Origin: Deltaproteobacteria bacterium Ga0077550
GTDB taxonomy: Bacteria > Myxococcota_A > Polyangia > Nannocystales > Nannocystaceae
Length of the DNA stretch: 39,129 nucleotides
Assembly (NCBI GenBank): GCA_001464385.1
Contig: LNFB01000376.1
Location: forward strand, 1 to 39,129
Direction: 5' to 3'
The first letter of the stretch is position 1. Each line of letters opens with the position of its first letter. Both the position numbers and the translations under genes were made by a program. Shown here piece after piece: positions 14,661 to 21,990 of the stretch. The notes under the pieces were generated by a model. The model saw nothing but the letters and a program-made list of their open reading frames with translations. It searched no databases and had not been told where the DNA came from.

Positions 14661-15467
14661 ATGACAAACGCCCGCCTCCTGCGTCGCTGCCTCGTCCTCG
14701 GACTGTGCGCCTGCGCCCCGACCCGCACCGCCGAGGGCGCCCCCGTCCGGACCCACGTGGTCGACGCCGGCGAGGCGACCGCGGGCACCCAGGCGCGCTT
14801 CGACTGGAGCGGCGAGGTGGCCGCGGGCGGTCGCGTCGAGCTCCACAACGTCAACGGCTCGGTGAAGGTGGTGCAGGGATCCGGCCGAACCCTGCGCGTC
14901 CACGCCGACAAGTCCGGTCGGCGCGCCGACGAGGTGCGGATCGAGATCCACGCCGATCATCGCGGCGTCACCATCGACGCGATCCACCCGCGCGAGGCGA
15001 GGCGAGGCGGCCGCGGCAACAGGGCCACGATCGAGGCCACGATCGACTTCCGCATCGAGCTGCCCACCGGGCTCGCCCTCGCGGCGACGGTGGTCAACGG
15101 CGACATCGATGCCAGCGGCGTGAGCGATCGCGTCGAGCTCACCACCGTCAACGGCAGCATCACCACCGAGGGCGCCCGCGACGTCGATGCCAGCACGGTC
15201 AACGGCAGCCTCGTCGTCGCGTGGCCCGGCGGCGCCGGCGGTCACGCCACGCTCGAGGCCGTCAACGGCTCGCTCGAGCTCCGCCTCCCGGCGCAGACGG
15301 ACGGCAAGCTCGACATCAGCACGGTGAGCGGCAAGATCACCTCCGACTTCCCGCTCGAGCGCCGCGAACAGATGGTCGGCGCCCAGGCCTCGGCGGTGCT
15401 GGGTGCCGGCGGCGCGGCGATGCAGCTGAGCACGGTGAACGGGGCGATCCGCATCGCGAAGCGATGA
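14661..15467 (+). CDS. Second DUF4097-family protein, divergent from the sigma operon
   Basis: A 268-residue exported protein. The N-terminal sequence LVLGLCACAP could be a lipobox (L-C-A-C). A ~60-residue lead region precedes DUF4097-type strand repeats: VELHNVNGSVKVVQGSG, LAATVVNGDIDASGVS, VELTTVNGSITTEGA, DASTVNGSLVVAWPGG and LSTVNGAIRIAKR. The recurring (T)VNG(S/D) turn distinguishes it from the TVSG-rich paralogue at 12571, so the two are related but not recent duplicates. AAGGGG lies 6-10 nt before the ATG. It is transcribed away from the ECF operon from a 106-bp shared region, suggesting co-regulation. Function is not established for this family beyond association with envelope stress. 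Confidence 0.82.
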   Translation: MTNARLLRRCLVLGLCACAPTRTAEGAPVRTHVVDAGEATAGTQARFDWSGEVAAGGRVELHNVNGSVKVVQGSGRTLRVHADKSGRRADEVRIEIHADHRGVTIDAIHPREARRGGRGNRATIEATIDFRIELPTGLALAATVVNGDIDASGVSDRVELTTVNGSITTEGARDVDASTVNGSLVVAWPGGAGGHATLEAVNGSLELRLPAQTDGKLDISTVSGKITSDFPLERREQMVGAQASAVLGAGGAAMQLSTVNGAIRIAKR

Positions 15468-15473
15468 TCGCAG

Positions 15474-15498
15474 CCGCGGCGGCGCTACGGCGCCGCGG
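15474..15498. terminator. GC-rich hairpin between convergent genes
   Basis: CCGCGGCGGCGC-TAC-GGCGCCGCGG forms an imperfect GC stem between the stop at 15467 and the convergent stop at 15485, overlapping the latter gene's last codons. No T-tract follows on either strand. Confidence 0.3.
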
Positions 15499-16312
15499 GG
15501 TCGCAGCACTCGTCGGCGTGGGAATCCCAGCAGGCCGTCGAGACGAGCGCTCCGAACTCGCCGGTGTCGGCCCCGAAGAAGCTGTCGACGTACATCCCGG
15601 CGAGCACCGCAGTGGCCTGGCCGAATCGGTGCAGGCGCAGGTCGATGTTCGCGTGCCCGCCGTAGTCGCCGTAGCTCCGATCGTAGCCGAGCAGGACCTG
15701 CGTCCACGCCTGCGAGTCGTCGACCGCGACCTCCGGGACGATCTCGCCCCACGCCTGCGTCATCACCCGTTCGACCAGCGCCTCGGGGGTCTCCGGCACG
15801 AGGTAGACCCGCACCTGCAGATCGGCGTACGAGGACGCGTCCGCGCCCCAACCATCGCCGCCGACGTGCGCGGCGCAGTCGTCGAAGTCGAACAGCAGCG
15901 CGAGGACCTCGGCGTACTCGGTGTCCCACTCGCCGGCGCCCTCGCGCACCAGCTCGAGCTCCTCGCGCGACAGGTGCAGGTTGTTGCCGGAGTCCGCGTG
16001 CATCGACACCCAGTCGACCGGCAGCTCGAAGCGCACGCCGGGGCCGACGGGCACCACGGACATCCCGTCGAGCGTCGACGACGGCGGCGTCGTGAGATCC
16101 GCGTCGACGATCTCGCACGCCGAGACGCCCGTGTCCGAGCTCGATCCGCCGTCGGTGATCGTCCCGGAGCTCGAGCTGTCCCCCGGCGGCCCCGCGGAGC
16201 TCGACGCGTCCCCACCGCTCGACTCGACGGCACCCGTCGTACCGTCCGGCTGCGACGCCGACGACCCACACGCGACCGACAACACGACCCATGACCACCC
16301 AGCCAACCTCAT
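15485..16312 (-). CDS. Lipoprotein with Ser/Gly-rich linker, unknown mature domain
   Basis: A 275-residue exported protein. The signal peptide ends in the lipobox LSVACG; residues ~18-65 are a low-complexity Ser/Gly/Asp/Thr linker of the type Nannocystaceae use to tether surface proteins. The mature domain (~65-275) begins ACEIVDADLTTPPSS and includes VRFELPVDWVSMHADSGN, LHLSREELELVREGAG, EVLALLFDFDDCAAHVGGDG, a LPVRVYL-type strand, and ends with DSHADECCDPAAP, with several Cys likely to be paired. I do not recognise the fold. The ATG at 16312 gives a 15-residue signal before Cys. It is convergent with the DUF4097 gene and not obviously in an operon. Confidence 0.75.
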   Translation of the reverse strand: MRLAGWSWVVLSVACGSSASQPDGTTGAVESSGGDASSSAGPPGDSSSSGTITDGGSSSDTGVSACEIVDADLTTPPSSTLDGMSVVPVGPGVRFELPVDWVSMHADSGNNLHLSREELELVREGAGEWDTEYAEVLALLFDFDDCAAHVGGDGWGADASSYADLQVRVYLVPETPEALVERVMTQAWGEIVPEVAVDDSQAWTQVLLGYDRSYGDYGGHANIDLRLHRFGQATAVLAGMYVDSFFGADTGEFGALVSTACWDSHADECCDPAAP

Positions 16313-16445
16313 GGCATCGAGCCTAGCGCCGCGTCCGGCGCGGATCCAGCCCGATGGGAGAGGCGCCGGGGATCACGACGGGATCGGCCGATGGGGAGCG
16401 GGACTACGGCGAGGTCGACTGCAGGTCGAGCCATCAGCATCCCTG

Positions 16446-16913
16446 CTAGAAGCGCGCCGAGAGCATCGCTCCCGCGAAGCCGCGGCCGAGCTGGGGGCCG
16501 AGGCTCACGCCGCGATCGGCCAGGGTCCGGCGCGCGCGGTTCAGCCGCGATTGCCCGATCCCGACGAGCACCGCGCCGCCGATGAACGACGCGACGCCCA
16601 TCGCGAGCACCGTGATGTTCGCCATCTTGCTGCGGTCGCACGCGTCGCCGTGGTCCTCGCTGAGCTTCTCCGCGCAGATGTCCGTGCGCCGCTTGTGCTC
16701 GAGGCCGCCGCCGACGCCGAGCATCACCGCCCCGAGCGTCAGCGTCCCGATGCCGATGTTGCGCACGCGCTTGTGCGCCCGCATCTGCAGATCGAGCTGG
16801 GCGCTCGCGTCGCCGCCGGGCGCCGGCTCGGCCGCGCGGGCGGGCAGCGACAGCGAGAGGCTGACGAGGAGGGCGGGGACGCAGGGAAGGAGCGCGCGGC
16901 TGCGGGGGAGCAT
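16446..16913 (-). CDS. Small membrane protein with signal peptide
   Basis: A 155-residue protein: cleavable signal peptide (LLVSLSLSLPARA/AEPAP), a short Gln/Asp-rich mature start, two hydrophobic segments (IGIGTLTLGAVMLGVGGG ~54-71, and ITVLAMGVASFIGGAVLVGIG ~99-119), a loop with two Cys (DICAEKLSEDHGDACDRSK), and a basic C-terminal tail with LGRGFAGAMLSARF. The C-terminal Phe ending resembles an outer-membrane-associated beta protein, but there is no beta-barrel pattern. This two-helix layout with a polar Cys loop is seen in many unannotated myxobacterial proteins. No function assigned. The ATG at 16913 is chosen because the signal peptide starts there. The upstream region contains a three-copy 9-bp repeat. 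Confidence 0.65.
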   Translation of the reverse strand: MLPRSRALLPCVPALLVSLSLSLPARAAEPAPGGDASAQLDLQMRAHKRVRNIGIGTLTLGAVMLGVGGGLEHKRRTDICAEKLSEDHGDACDRSKMANITVLAMGVASFIGGAVLVGIGQSRLNRARRTLADRGVSLGPQLGRGFAGAMLSARF

Positions 16914-16958
16914 GCGGGTGCAGTGGGCGGGCCGGGGATTTCGATCCCGGAGTCGCAG

Positions 16959-16985
16959 CGAGTCCGGCGAGTCCGGCGAGTCCGG
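16959..16985. repeat. Three tandem copies of a 9-bp unit
   Basis: CGAGTCCGG occurs three times head to tail at 16959-16967, 16968-16976 and 16977-16985. It lies in the 82 bp between the small membrane protein start (16913) and the end of the glycosyltransferase gene (16996), so on the minus strand it is in the promoter region of the former. It could be an operator or just slipped sequence. Confidence 0.85.
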
Positions 16986-16995
16986 GCCACACGCC

Positions 16996-19515
16996 TCACG
17001 CCGCCCCCGCGATCTCCCCCCCGAGCACCGCGCCCAAGTGGCGCTCCACCTCCGCGAGCATCGTCCGCGCGCGCTCGACATACGTGTGATCTCGCAGCAC
17101 GCGGGCACGCGCCGCCTGCACGAACCCCTGGCGCCACGGCTCGTCTGCGAACGCGCGCTTCACCTTCGCGACGAGGTCGGCCTCGTCGGTGAAGACGCAC
17201 AGCTCGCGATCGACCTCGAGGTGATCGTTGACGCCGAGCGGGCCGAGGTCCCACGCGCCTTCGGAGCGCGCGAGCACGAAACCGCCGGCGGCGCTGGCCT
17301 CGAGCACCCGCAGGTGCAGGTTGCAGCGCTTGTTGATGTGCAGCACCACCTTGTGGCGCTGGTACAGGTCGCGCAGCGCGGCGCCGGGGGCCACGATGCC
17401 CTTGGCGTGCGGGGCGAAGCGCGGGATCTCGGACCAGCCGTTGCCGAACAGCGCGACGGGGATCCCCGCGGCGAGCAGGGAATCGGCGATGCGCACCCGA
17501 TCGACGTGGCGCGCGATGATCAAGCAGTCGTAGGCGAGCGTTCCGGCCTGACCCGGAGGCACGACGATGCCGAGCGCCTGCACGGAGGCGGCGAGCAGCG
17601 GCTCCAGCGGATCCATCCCCGAGGGCACCTCGGGCATCGCCATCATGCGGGCCTCGAGATCGCGGTAGAGTCCCGGCGCGAAGGCGGGCTCGCGCGGGAA
17701 CGACAGATGCGTCGCGTAGGCGACGACGTCCTCGGCGGGCCCGGTCGCCGGCACGTCGTAGGTCGCCGCGTCGACGGCGAACAGCAGCGGTGCGCAGTGC
17801 GGGTAGCCGCGCTCGCGGTACGTGCCGGCGAGCGACCGGCTCCACGCGAACGACAGATCGAAGCGGTCGAGCTTGCCGATCACGCGCGGATCGGAGAGCG
17901 GCGGCAGCTCGTCGAGGATCCACGCCGCGAAGGGCAGCGTGCGGGGCAGCAGCGCGCCGAACTCCGGCCGCAGGTGATCGACGAGGAATGCGAGGTCCGG
18001 ATCCGCCGCGGCCAAGGACGCGGCGACCTGCGCCGGCTCGACCTGCTCGTGCGCCCCGCCCTCGACCACGAGCTCGACCTCGTGGCCGAGCGCCCGCATC
18101 CCCGCCGCGAGGCCCGCGGCGACGTGCTGCAGCACCGCGGTGTGGATCGAGGTCCAGGCCCAGATGCGCAGCGGTCGACCGGCGCGCAGCTTCGCGAGGG
18201 TGCGCGTCGGCACGCCGAGATCGTCGCGCGCTGCGATCTGCGCCAGCGCGGCGCGGCCCACCGCGAGGCGGTCGGCGTCGACCGACTCGAGCTCGTCCGC
18301 GAGCGCCGCGGAGCAGGCCACGCGGATCCGCGGCAGCGGTCGACGCGGCGCCGCCCGGAACCTCACCGCCAGCGTGGCCTCGGCCGCGGGGCCGACCTCG
18401 AGCGCCTGCAGGCGCCGACGGGACGTCAGCTCGCGGAGATCGACCGCCTCGAGCAGGCGTCGCAGCGCCCCGGGATCGGCCTCGATCGCGTACACCGATT
18501 GCCGCCACCCCGGCACGCTCGACACCAGCGGATTGGCGATCACATTCACGAACGCCGCGTAGTCGAGCAGCGAGCCGACACAGGTGTGGCGCTTGTCGAG
18601 GGTCGCGTGCTCCAGCAGCGCGCGTGCCAGGTGCCGCGGGTGCTCGGGGGCGACGGCCTCGACGAGGACGCCGTCCCGCTCGTCGACGAGCCGCGGCAGC
18701 GCGTCGCGCTCGACCCTCGCGCCGCCGTCGCTCGTGCACAGCCGCCACGGCACGTCCTCGGTCCACACCACGTCGGCACGACTCGGCGTCGTGCGCTCGA
18801 GCACCGCCGCGACCGCGGGCCACTCGCGGCGGAGGTGGGCGAGGTTCTCGGCGAGCATCGCCGCCGCCTCACCGCGCAGCTCCGCGTCGGCGGCGGCGAG
18901 ATCGGCCGCGATCGCCTGCAGCGCCGCCGGCGGCAGATCGGAGCGGCGCAGCCATGCCAGCGCCCGCGCGGGCGCGCCGAGCCGGCCCCACGCGATCCCG
19001 ATCCGGCGCGCGAGCGCGGGGTCGGCTGCGGCCCGGTGCAGCGCGAGATCGCAGCGCAGCGCGGGCAGGACGAGGGACTGCGCGGACAGCCGATCGGACC
19101 AGGCGCGCAGCAGCGGCGCGGCCGTCCAGAACCCGGGGTGGCTCGCGTCGAGCTCGGCGAAGAACGCTGCGCTCCCCGACCACAGCAGATCCTCGACCGT
19201 GCGCGCGACGGCGTGCGCCTCGCCGACCGCCGGATCGACGAACCACGGCGTCGCAGCGATCGGGGCGTCGCGCTCGAGCAACCACGTGACGAGGCGCAGG
19301 TGCGTCTGGATCACCGAGGCGTCATCGTCGGGCTCGACGACCCACACCTCGCGCAGCGCCGGCAGCTGTGCCTGCGCGGCGTCGACCACCGCGGTCGTGC
19401 TCGGGCCGACGACGATCGCGTGGGTGATCGCCTCCGTGGGCGTTCCACCCTCCGCGGAGCGGCCAAAGAGATCAATCGCGTCGCGGACCACCTGCGTGGC
19501 GTTCGGTTGGGTCAT
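16996..19515 (-). CDS. Large protein with C-terminal GT-B glycosyltransferase domain (CgeB-like)
   Basis: An 839-residue cytosolic protein. Residues ~400-835 form a GT-B glycosyltransferase: RIWAWTSIHTAVLQHVAAGL opens the first Rossmann half, LGHEVELVVEGG follows, then DLAFLVDHLRPE. The second half has HVDRVRIADSLLAAGIPVALFGNGW and the donor-binding signature HINKRCNLHLRVLEASAAGG (N-x(2)-R...E-x(3)-GG) typical of the Glyco_trans_1_2/CgeB group. Residues 1-~400 are helical with repeated Ala/Leu/Arg-rich segments, and I cannot name them; they begin with an alpha/beta stretch (AITHAIVVGPSTTAVVDAA). The ATG at 19515 overlaps the stop of the upstream glycosyltransferase (ATGA). With it, this gene diverges from the sugar-nucleotide operon, so it probably transfers that sugar or an acceptor-chain sugar. 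Confidence 0.8.
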   Translation of the reverse strand: MTQPNATQVVRDAIDLFGRSAEGGTPTEAITHAIVVGPSTTAVVDAAQAQLPALREVWVVEPDDDASVIQTHLRLVTWLLERDAPIAATPWFVDPAVGEAHAVARTVEDLLWSGSAAFFAELDASHPGFWTAAPLLRAWSDRLSAQSLVLPALRCDLALHRAAADPALARRIGIAWGRLGAPARALAWLRRSDLPPAALQAIAADLAAADAELRGEAAAMLAENLAHLRREWPAVAAVLERTTPSRADVVWTEDVPWRLCTSDGGARVERDALPRLVDERDGVLVEAVAPEHPRHLARALLEHATLDKRHTCVGSLLDYAAFVNVIANPLVSSVPGWRQSVYAIEADPGALRRLLEAVDLRELTSRRRLQALEVGPAAEATLAVRFRAAPRRPLPRIRVACSAALADELESVDADRLAVGRAALAQIAARDDLGVPTRTLAKLRAGRPLRIWAWTSIHTAVLQHVAAGLAAGMRALGHEVELVVEGGAHEQVEPAQVAASLAAADPDLAFLVDHLRPEFGALLPRTLPFAAWILDELPPLSDPRVIGKLDRFDLSFAWSRSLAGTYRERGYPHCAPLLFAVDAATYDVPATGPAEDVVAYATHLSFPREPAFAPGLYRDLEARMMAMPEVPSGMDPLEPLLAASVQALGIVVPPGQAGTLAYDCLIIARHVDRVRIADSLLAAGIPVALFGNGWSEIPRFAPHAKGIVAPGAALRDLYQRHKVVLHINKRCNLHLRVLEASAAGGFVLARSEGAWDLGPLGVNDHLEVDRELCVFTDEADLVAKVKRAFADEPWRQGFVQAARARVLRDHTYVERARTMLAEVERHLGAVLGGEIAGAA

Positions 19516-20792
19516 GGCGTTCCTTCCACGAGCCGGAGCACCGCCGGCAGCTGGGTCTCGATGCAGAGCTCGGGCTGGGCGCGCCGCACCGCGTCGCACA
19601 GCCTCGGGTAGTCGACGCCGTCGAGCGTGTGGCCGAGCGACGCGTGCCCGGATCGCGGCACGACCAGGCCGATTCCGCGACTCCGCACGAACTCGGCCAT
19701 GAAGCCGAGCTCGGGGCTGACGAGGATCGGCAGGCCCGCGGCGACGTACGCGAACAGCTTGCTCGCCAGCGCCGTCTGCAGGTGCCGACGGCCCACGGCG
19801 AGATCGTCGTCGAAGGGGTAGAGCAGCAGGCCGAAGTCGTGCCGGCGGTGCAGCGCGGCGATCAACGCGTCGAGGGGCAGCCGCGGCTCGATGCAGAACC
19901 GTGGATCGCGGCGCGCGAGCGCGACGTACTCGCCGAGCGTCGCCTCGAGCGTGCCCGCCATCGCGCCGGCGTACGCGGTGACGCGGAGGCCCTGCCCGGC
20001 GAGCGCGGCGAACAACGGCGCCACGTGCAGATCGCCGAACACCCGCCGCGAGCTCGTGCTCGACTTGATCTGCCCGGCGTGCACGAGCCGCCAGGGCGCC
20101 GATCGATCGCGCGCGAGCACGGGCGGGCGGATCCACGCGCGCGGTGGACACGGGAGGATCCGGACCTCGGGGACGCACGCGTCGGCGACCACGGCATCGA
20201 GCGACGCGCCGCCCTGCTTGTGGACGAAGCCGGCGCTGCGCGTCCGGATCCACCGCTCCGAGATCCGGATCATCGCCAGCTCGGGCGCGCTGAAGAGCCC
20301 GTCCTCGACGAAGGCCGCCTCGCGGCCGGGCTCGACGAAGGCGTCCATCCAATCCCACACCTCGGCGACGACGCGCAGGCCGGGGCGCACGGCCGCGGCG
20401 AACTGCCCGAGGAACGCCCACCGACCGTGGGCCTGCAGATAGATCGTGTCGCCGGGCAGCGCGGTGATGAAGTCGGCGAGCCGGGCCAGGGATCCGTCAC
20501 AGGCCACCGCGGCGGAGAACGTGTCGGGCGGCGGGGCGCCGTGGAGGTAGATCGCGACGACGCGACGGCCGAGGGCCCGGAGCGCCGCCCCCATGGACTC
20601 GAGCGTCGGGAAGTTGCCGTGGTGCACGGCCACGAACACGATCGCGCCACTCGCCGCGGCGGCGAGGCCCGCCACGGCCGCAGGATCGGCCGGCGTCCCC
20701 CAGCGCTCGACGAGCAGCGACCGCACGAACGCACCGCAGTGCGCGTCCTCGGTCACCGGCATCGCGAGCATGTGGGGGTCGGGCCGGTGCAT
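19512..20792 (-). CDS. GT-B fold glycosyltransferase
   Basis: A ~426-residue cytosolic glycosyltransferase. N-terminal half: VFVAVHHGNFPTLESMGAAL and ALGRRVVAIYLHGAPPPDT, the first Rossmann-like domain with an HGNF turn. C-terminal half: RLVHAGQIKSSTSSRRVFGD, HDFGLLLYPFDDDLAVG, then HLQTALASKLFAYVAAGLPILV and GFMAEFVRSRGIGLVV, the classic E/K-x-x-Y/A-AGLP-(I/V) donor-site pattern of GT4-like enzymes. Three in-frame ATGs exist at 20792, 20771 and 20762; none has a strong ribosome site, and 20792 is taken as the longest. It overlaps the next gene by 4 nt and lies divergent to the twelve-gene sugar operon across 190 bp. Donor and acceptor cannot be read from sequence. Confidence 0.85.
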   Translation of the reverse strand: MHRPDPHMLAMPVTEDAHCGAFVRSLLVERWGTPADPAAVAGLAAAASGAIVFVAVHHGNFPTLESMGAALRALGRRVVAIYLHGAPPPDTFSAAVACDGSLARLADFITALPGDTIYLQAHGRWAFLGQFAAAVRPGLRVVAEVWDWMDAFVEPGREAAFVEDGLFSAPELAMIRISERWIRTRSAGFVHKQGGASLDAVVADACVPEVRILPCPPRAWIRPPVLARDRSAPWRLVHAGQIKSSTSSRRVFGDLHVAPLFAALAGQGLRVTAYAGAMAGTLEATLGEYVALARRDPRFCIEPRLPLDALIAALHRRHDFGLLLYPFDDDLAVGRRHLQTALASKLFAYVAAGLPILVSPELGFMAEFVRSRGIGLVVPRSGHASLGHTLDGVDYPRLCDAVRRAQPELCIETQLPAVLRLVEGTP

Positions 20793-20982
20793 CGCAGGCA
20801 GTCCGCGGCGCCACCTCCCCTTGTGTCGCGATCGTCCGCGGCGTGACCGGCCCGATGCGGGCCGCGGCCACTGCCGGCGCGTTCCAGTGATCCCGTCTCC
20901 CACCTCTGCAACGTGCTGCGGCGCGGCCGCAGGAAGGATCCAACCCTGGCCGATGCGATCGCCGATCGCTACAGAGTGGTCC
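20793..20982. promoter_or_regulatory. Divergent intergenic region between glycosyltransferases and sugar operon
   Basis: This 190-bp region must hold the promoters of both transcription units. On the plus strand GCTACAGAGT (20968-20977) lies just before the GTG at 20983 and resembles a weak -10. An AGGAAGGA at 20931-20938 is too far from either the GTG or the ATG at 20953 to be a good ribosome site. I see no clear operator palindrome or riboswitch. Confidence 0.3.
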
Positions 20983-21990
20983 GTGCCCCGAGTCGTCGTC
21001 ACCGGCGGAGCCGGCTTCATCGGCAGCCACCTCGTCGAGCAGCTCCTCGGCGAGGGGCACGAGGTCCACGTCGTCGATGACCTGTCGACCGGCCGCCTGG
21101 CCAACCTCGCGTCCGTGGCCCAGGACCCGCGCCTGCACGTGCACGAGCAGGACGTCGCCGATTTCGCCCGGCTCGTGCCGGTGGTGCGCGGCGCGAGCCG
21201 GGTCTTCCACCTCGCCGCGCTCGCGGACATCGTCCCGTCGATCGAGCAGCCGCTGGCCTACGCCCACGCCAACGTCGACGGCACGATGGCGGTGCTCGAG
21301 GCCGCGCGGCAGTGCGGCGTCTCGCGCTTCGTCTATGCCGCGTCGTCGTCGTGCTACGGGATCCCCGACGCATACCCGACGGCCGAGGACGCGCCGTGCC
21401 GCCCGCAGTACCCGTACGCGCTGACCAAGTACCTCGGCGAGCAGGCGGTCATGCACTGGGCCCAGGTCTACGGCCTGCCCGCCGTCGCGCTGCGGCTGTT
21501 CAACGTCTACGGCCCACGCTCGCGCACCGGCGGCACCTACGGCGCGATGTTCGGGGTGTTCCTCGCGCAGAAGCTCGCCGGTCGGCCGTTCACGGTCGTC
21601 GGCGACGGCACCCAGAGCCGCGACTTCACCTACGTGACCGACGTCGCCGACGCATTCGTGCGCGCCGCGGCGAGCGACGTCCGCGGCGTCTCGCTCAACG
21701 TCGGCACCGGCCGGCCCGTCACGGTCAACCGCATCGTCGAGCTCCTCGGCGGCGAGGTCGTCCGCCTGCCCAAGCGGCCCGGCGAGCCCGACTGCACGCA
21801 CGCCGACACCGCGCGCATCGAAGCGCTGCTGGGCTGGCGCGCGAAGGTCGACATCGAGGCCGGCGTCCGGACCATGCTGGCGAACATCGCCGACTGGCGC
21901 GACGCGCCGGTGTGGACGCCGGCGACGATCGAAGGCGCCACCTCGGCGTGGTTCCAACACCTCGGGCGAGGATCCGATGCCCACCACTGA
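20983..21990 (+). CDS. NAD-dependent sugar epimerase/dehydratase (extended SDR)
   Basis: A 335-residue short-chain dehydrogenase of the nucleotide-sugar class. TGGAGFIGSHL is the NAD-binding glycine motif, VFHLAALADI the second, AASSSCYG carries the catalytic Ser, and YALTKYLGE the Tyr-x3-Lys pair. Further, RLFNVYGPRS, GTQSRDFTYVTDVADA and LNVGTGRPV are the sugar-nucleotide-binding strands. The order is that of UDP-glucose 4-epimerase and dTDP/GDP-sugar 4,6-dehydratase-like enzymes; which reaction it does cannot be told. The GTG at 20983 puts VVVTGGAGF at the usual distance; an ATG at 20953 would add ten residues. First gene of the operon, overlapping the kinase gene by 14 nt. Confidence 0.9.
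   Translation: MPRVVVTGGAGFIGSHLVEQLLGEGHEVHVVDDLSTGRLANLASVAQDPRLHVHEQDVADFARLVPVVRGASRVFHLAALADIVPSIEQPLAYAHANVDGTMAVLEAARQCGVSRFVYAASSSCYGIPDAYPTAEDAPCRPQYPYALTKYLGEQAVMHWAQVYGLPAVALRLFNVYGPRSRTGGTYGAMFGVFLAQKLAGRPFTVVGDGTQSRDFTYVTDVADAFVRAAASDVRGVSLNVGTGRPVTVNRIVELLGGEVVRLPKRPGEPDCTHADTARIEALLGWRAKVDIEAGVRTMLANIADWRDAPVWTPATIEGATSAWFQHLGRGSDAHH

Noticed and set aside
14385..16298. Long minus-strand frame covering the DUF4097 and lipoprotein genes
   Set aside because: It crosses a plus-strand gene with clear repeats and a minus-strand lipoprotein with a lipobox in another frame.
16582..19611. 1009-codon plus-strand open frame opposite the glycosyltransferase
   Set aside because: Composition is Arg/His/Gln-rich with no domain signal; the minus-strand GT-B motifs are clear.
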